A stretch of DNA of 64,000 nucleotides from NCBI GenBank assembly GCA_029834535.1, contig JAQMWT010000007.1, positions 1-64,000 on the forward strand, in the 5' to 3' direction. The stretch comes from Chrysophaeum taylorii. Taxonomy: Eukaryota; Sar; Pelagophyceae; Pelagomonadales; Pelagomonadaceae. How positions within the stretch are numbered: the stretch's first letter is position 1; each line of letters begins with the position of its first letter. Shown here piece after piece: positions 62,647-64,000 of the stretch. The notes under the pieces are model-generated. The model saw only the letters and a program-made list of their open reading frames with translations, was not told where the DNA came from and ran no database searches. The position numbers and the translations under genes were made by a program.

Positions 62647-63695
62647 GTGGAGATTCCTCTCATGATGAACCCCACTAAAAACAAAGATGCTGCGAGCCGA
62701 CGCCACTCTACCATGAACCGTGGTCGCGGTGGTGGTATACTGTCACTGTCTCCACCTTTTAATGCTCTAACTCCAAGCGTTGCACCGACTAGTTCCCCTA
62801 ATCGGAAACATCGAACCAATTTAACGCAATCTCCTTGGAGACGTTACCGCCAATGCTTAATTATTTTCGTCAACTATCACCTGTACAGCAAGCTGCCTTT
62901 AACAATGTGCTAATCCAGGTTGGCTACCCTTCGGACATAAGTGATGTCTTTTCAGATGATACTTCTTCTGAAAATGTTTCACCAGCGCCGATCGACAATC
63001 CACCAGCACCCACGCTATATGAAACTAACGATAATATGACTGATTCTTTACATCAATTAAAAGAAGAGGTTCGGTCTTTATCCTTGCGTCTCACTAATAC
63101 CGAACAGCACTTGATGGCGCAAGATCAACAGCTATCGCTTGCATCAACATCTCTCACACAGATGCAAGAGACTTACGAAAATTTAAACACCCAAGTGATT
63201 GAGAACATCAAGCATGTGTCTCTATTAGACAACATCTTGTCAAGTCTTCAGATGCATCAGGACATCATAATCCCGTCCTCTGCTGTATTTGTCCATATCA
63301 TTTCTCGGTCACTTATCTCATCTATTGGCCAGCTCCCTCCAGCTACGTATAATGAGGCTCAGCAAGTTCAAATCGACGCAGCAGCTCATCATCTCCATGC
63401 AGCTATGTCTGATGCAAATGATCGTGTTATTCCTGCATTGGATCTACACGCTCTTACACCCGACTCTGCTATGTCTTTCCTTTCATCTGTCATATCACCC
63501 TTGGTTACCTTGAGTGATGCAATGACTACGCACAATACTAACACTACTAACGACCCACCATCTGATGTTCATAATTTATCTTCTCCAGAGTTAAAGGAAC
63601 TGGATGATAATAGCGAAGATGAATTGGACCACACATCTGATGTATATACTGATACAGCTTCTTTGCGTAACATTACAACACGCTCGACATCATAA
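62647..63695 (+). pseudogene. Copia ORF3, coiled-coil accessory protein
   Basis: Separate ORF between RNase H and the polypurine tract. The first part (MEIPLMMNPTKNKDAASRRH, Arg/Ser-rich) is joined by a frameshift near 62840 to an intact 286-codon frame (62835-63695). This frame contains MLNYFRQLSPVQQAAFNNVL, a heptad-like region (LHQLKEEVRSLSLRLTNTEQ, about 63045-63200), HVSLLDNILSSLQMHQD, SFLSSVISPLVTLSDAM and the acidic SSPELKELDDNSEDELDHTS. No membrane segment or signal peptide, so it is not obviously env-like. Conserved in the copy at 32083-33189. Function unknown. Confidence 0.7.
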
Positions 63696-63812
63696 TTAAT
63701 TTGTCCTGGTCTGTTGTCGCTTGTTCCATTGTCCACTGTTTTCTTGTATATTGCACGAGTTCCGCCTCAAGAACGTCTGAAATGCATAAACCGTTTCCAC
63801 ACGTTGAGGGGG
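63696..63812 (+). other. Copia element 2 3' UTR and polypurine tract
   Basis: Ends ACGTTGAGGGGG at 63801-63812, directly before the LTR; the same GAGGGGG occurs before the LTRs at 33371 and 23696. Confidence 0.75.
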
Positions 63813-64000
63813 TCCAGAGAGCTACACTATTATGTGTGCGACACTGGAACATTTTCACACCTATCTCTACACGAGGGTTTTCTCTCCGTAATACGGCTTT
63901 CCCTCTTTCTTTCTTTTCCTTACCCTTCCGCCCTTTTATCTTTCATGACTATGAAGAACCCAGTCTGAAGCTCTTTTCCAACATGGAGTAGGCCTCCAGG
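63813..64000 (+). repeat. 3' LTR of copia element 2, cut by window end
   Basis: TCCAGAGAGCTACACTATTA...AACATGGAGTAGGCCTCCAG. Nearly identical to 53204 on over the visible 188 bases, indicating a fairly recent insertion. Confidence 0.88.

Larger units (their letters stand above)
53204..64000 (+). mobile_element. Copia element 2 with methyltransferase domain, nearly complete
   Basis: 5' LTR, half-tRNA-iMet primer site, leader, gag, protease, C5-methyltransferase-like domain, integrase, RT, RNase H, separate ORF3, polypurine tract and the start of the 3' LTR (63813), which runs off the window. More than 10.6 kb, about twice a usual copia element; the excess is the methyltransferase, ORF3 and long gag. 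More AT-rich than its surroundings. It carries several frameshifts, but most catalytic residues are intact, so it decayed recently. Inserted in a gypsy LTR (candidate target duplication GTACT at 53199-53203). Confidence 0.88.

Noticed and set aside
62647-63695. ORF3 as an envelope protein
   Set aside because: No signal peptide, membrane segment or furin-like site; coiled coil and acidic tail only.

Overview
The window is a GC-rich eukaryotic repeat block built almost entirely from mobile elements. It holds Ty1/copia and Ty3/gypsy LTR elements, two mechanistic classes of LINE, LINE-derived short elements, Helitron pieces and a pogo-type DNA transposon. I see no host gene, rRNA or tRNA gene that I can support. 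The organism cannot be named from this sequence; a protist, alga or fungus with a repeat-rich genome fits. Most element genes carry frameshifts or stops, so most coding calls are pseudogenes.

Layout. 1-5273: five tandem plus-strand copies (about 1 kb each) of a Helitron 3' part, each with the end of a PIF1-like helicase and a cluster of AGGTGAACTTACTGG motifs. 5404-6723: a gag-only gypsy mini-element with both LTRs. 6724-7559: the 3' end of LTR family A. 7560-8370: Helitron, SINE and LINE scraps. 8524-11088: a pogo-like transposon with TIRs and TA target duplications. 11099-13300: two inverted Helitron copies. 15352-16511: 5' part of a family A element. 16512-22988: minus-strand copia element 1. 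22989-24009: 3' end of a related copia copy. 24500-26220: a probable MULE remnant. 27824-29365: a second family A 5' part (minus). 30040-32070: the N-terminal half of a Helitron protein. 32083-33788: copia 3' end split by a SINE. 33789-34396: LINE fragment. 35387-39782: gypsy element lacking its reverse transcriptase. 40022-41950: LINE, SINE and Helitron scraps. 41960-47435: a near full-length RLE-type LINE. 47440-53203: a gypsy copy with a SINE and an APE-type LINE nested in its leader. 53204-64000: copia element 2, nearly complete, its 3' LTR cut by the window end.

The main discovery candidate is the copia lineage. Between protease and integrase, two diverged copies (16512-22988 and 53204-64000) both carry a domain of about 560 residues with the motifs of a C5-cytosine DNA methyltransferase in canonical order: LLCSG (I), VESDD (II), PCTNRN (IV), EMTPPH (VI), YQxRxRW (VIII), RELxRAN (IX) and NAxxAGT (X). 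The lineage also has a separate coiled-coil ORF between RNase H and the 3' LTR, an in-frame TGA between protease and methyltransferase at matching positions, and a primer-binding site matching the anticodon arm of initiator tRNA-Met. Its gene order is therefore LTR-gag-PR-DNMT-IN-RT-RH-ORF3-LTR.

The second candidate is the RLE-type LINE at 41960-47435. One reading frame of about 1767 codons (two stops) joins three IQ-like repeats, a RING-like zinc finger, a reverse transcriptase and a PD-(D/E)XK endonuclease. Its 3' ends lie in or beside (AGAC/AAAC)n microsatellites, suggesting microsatellite targeting. The third is a LINE/SINE partnership in which about 400-bp SINEs consist of the APE-LINE 5' UTR joined to its 3' end.
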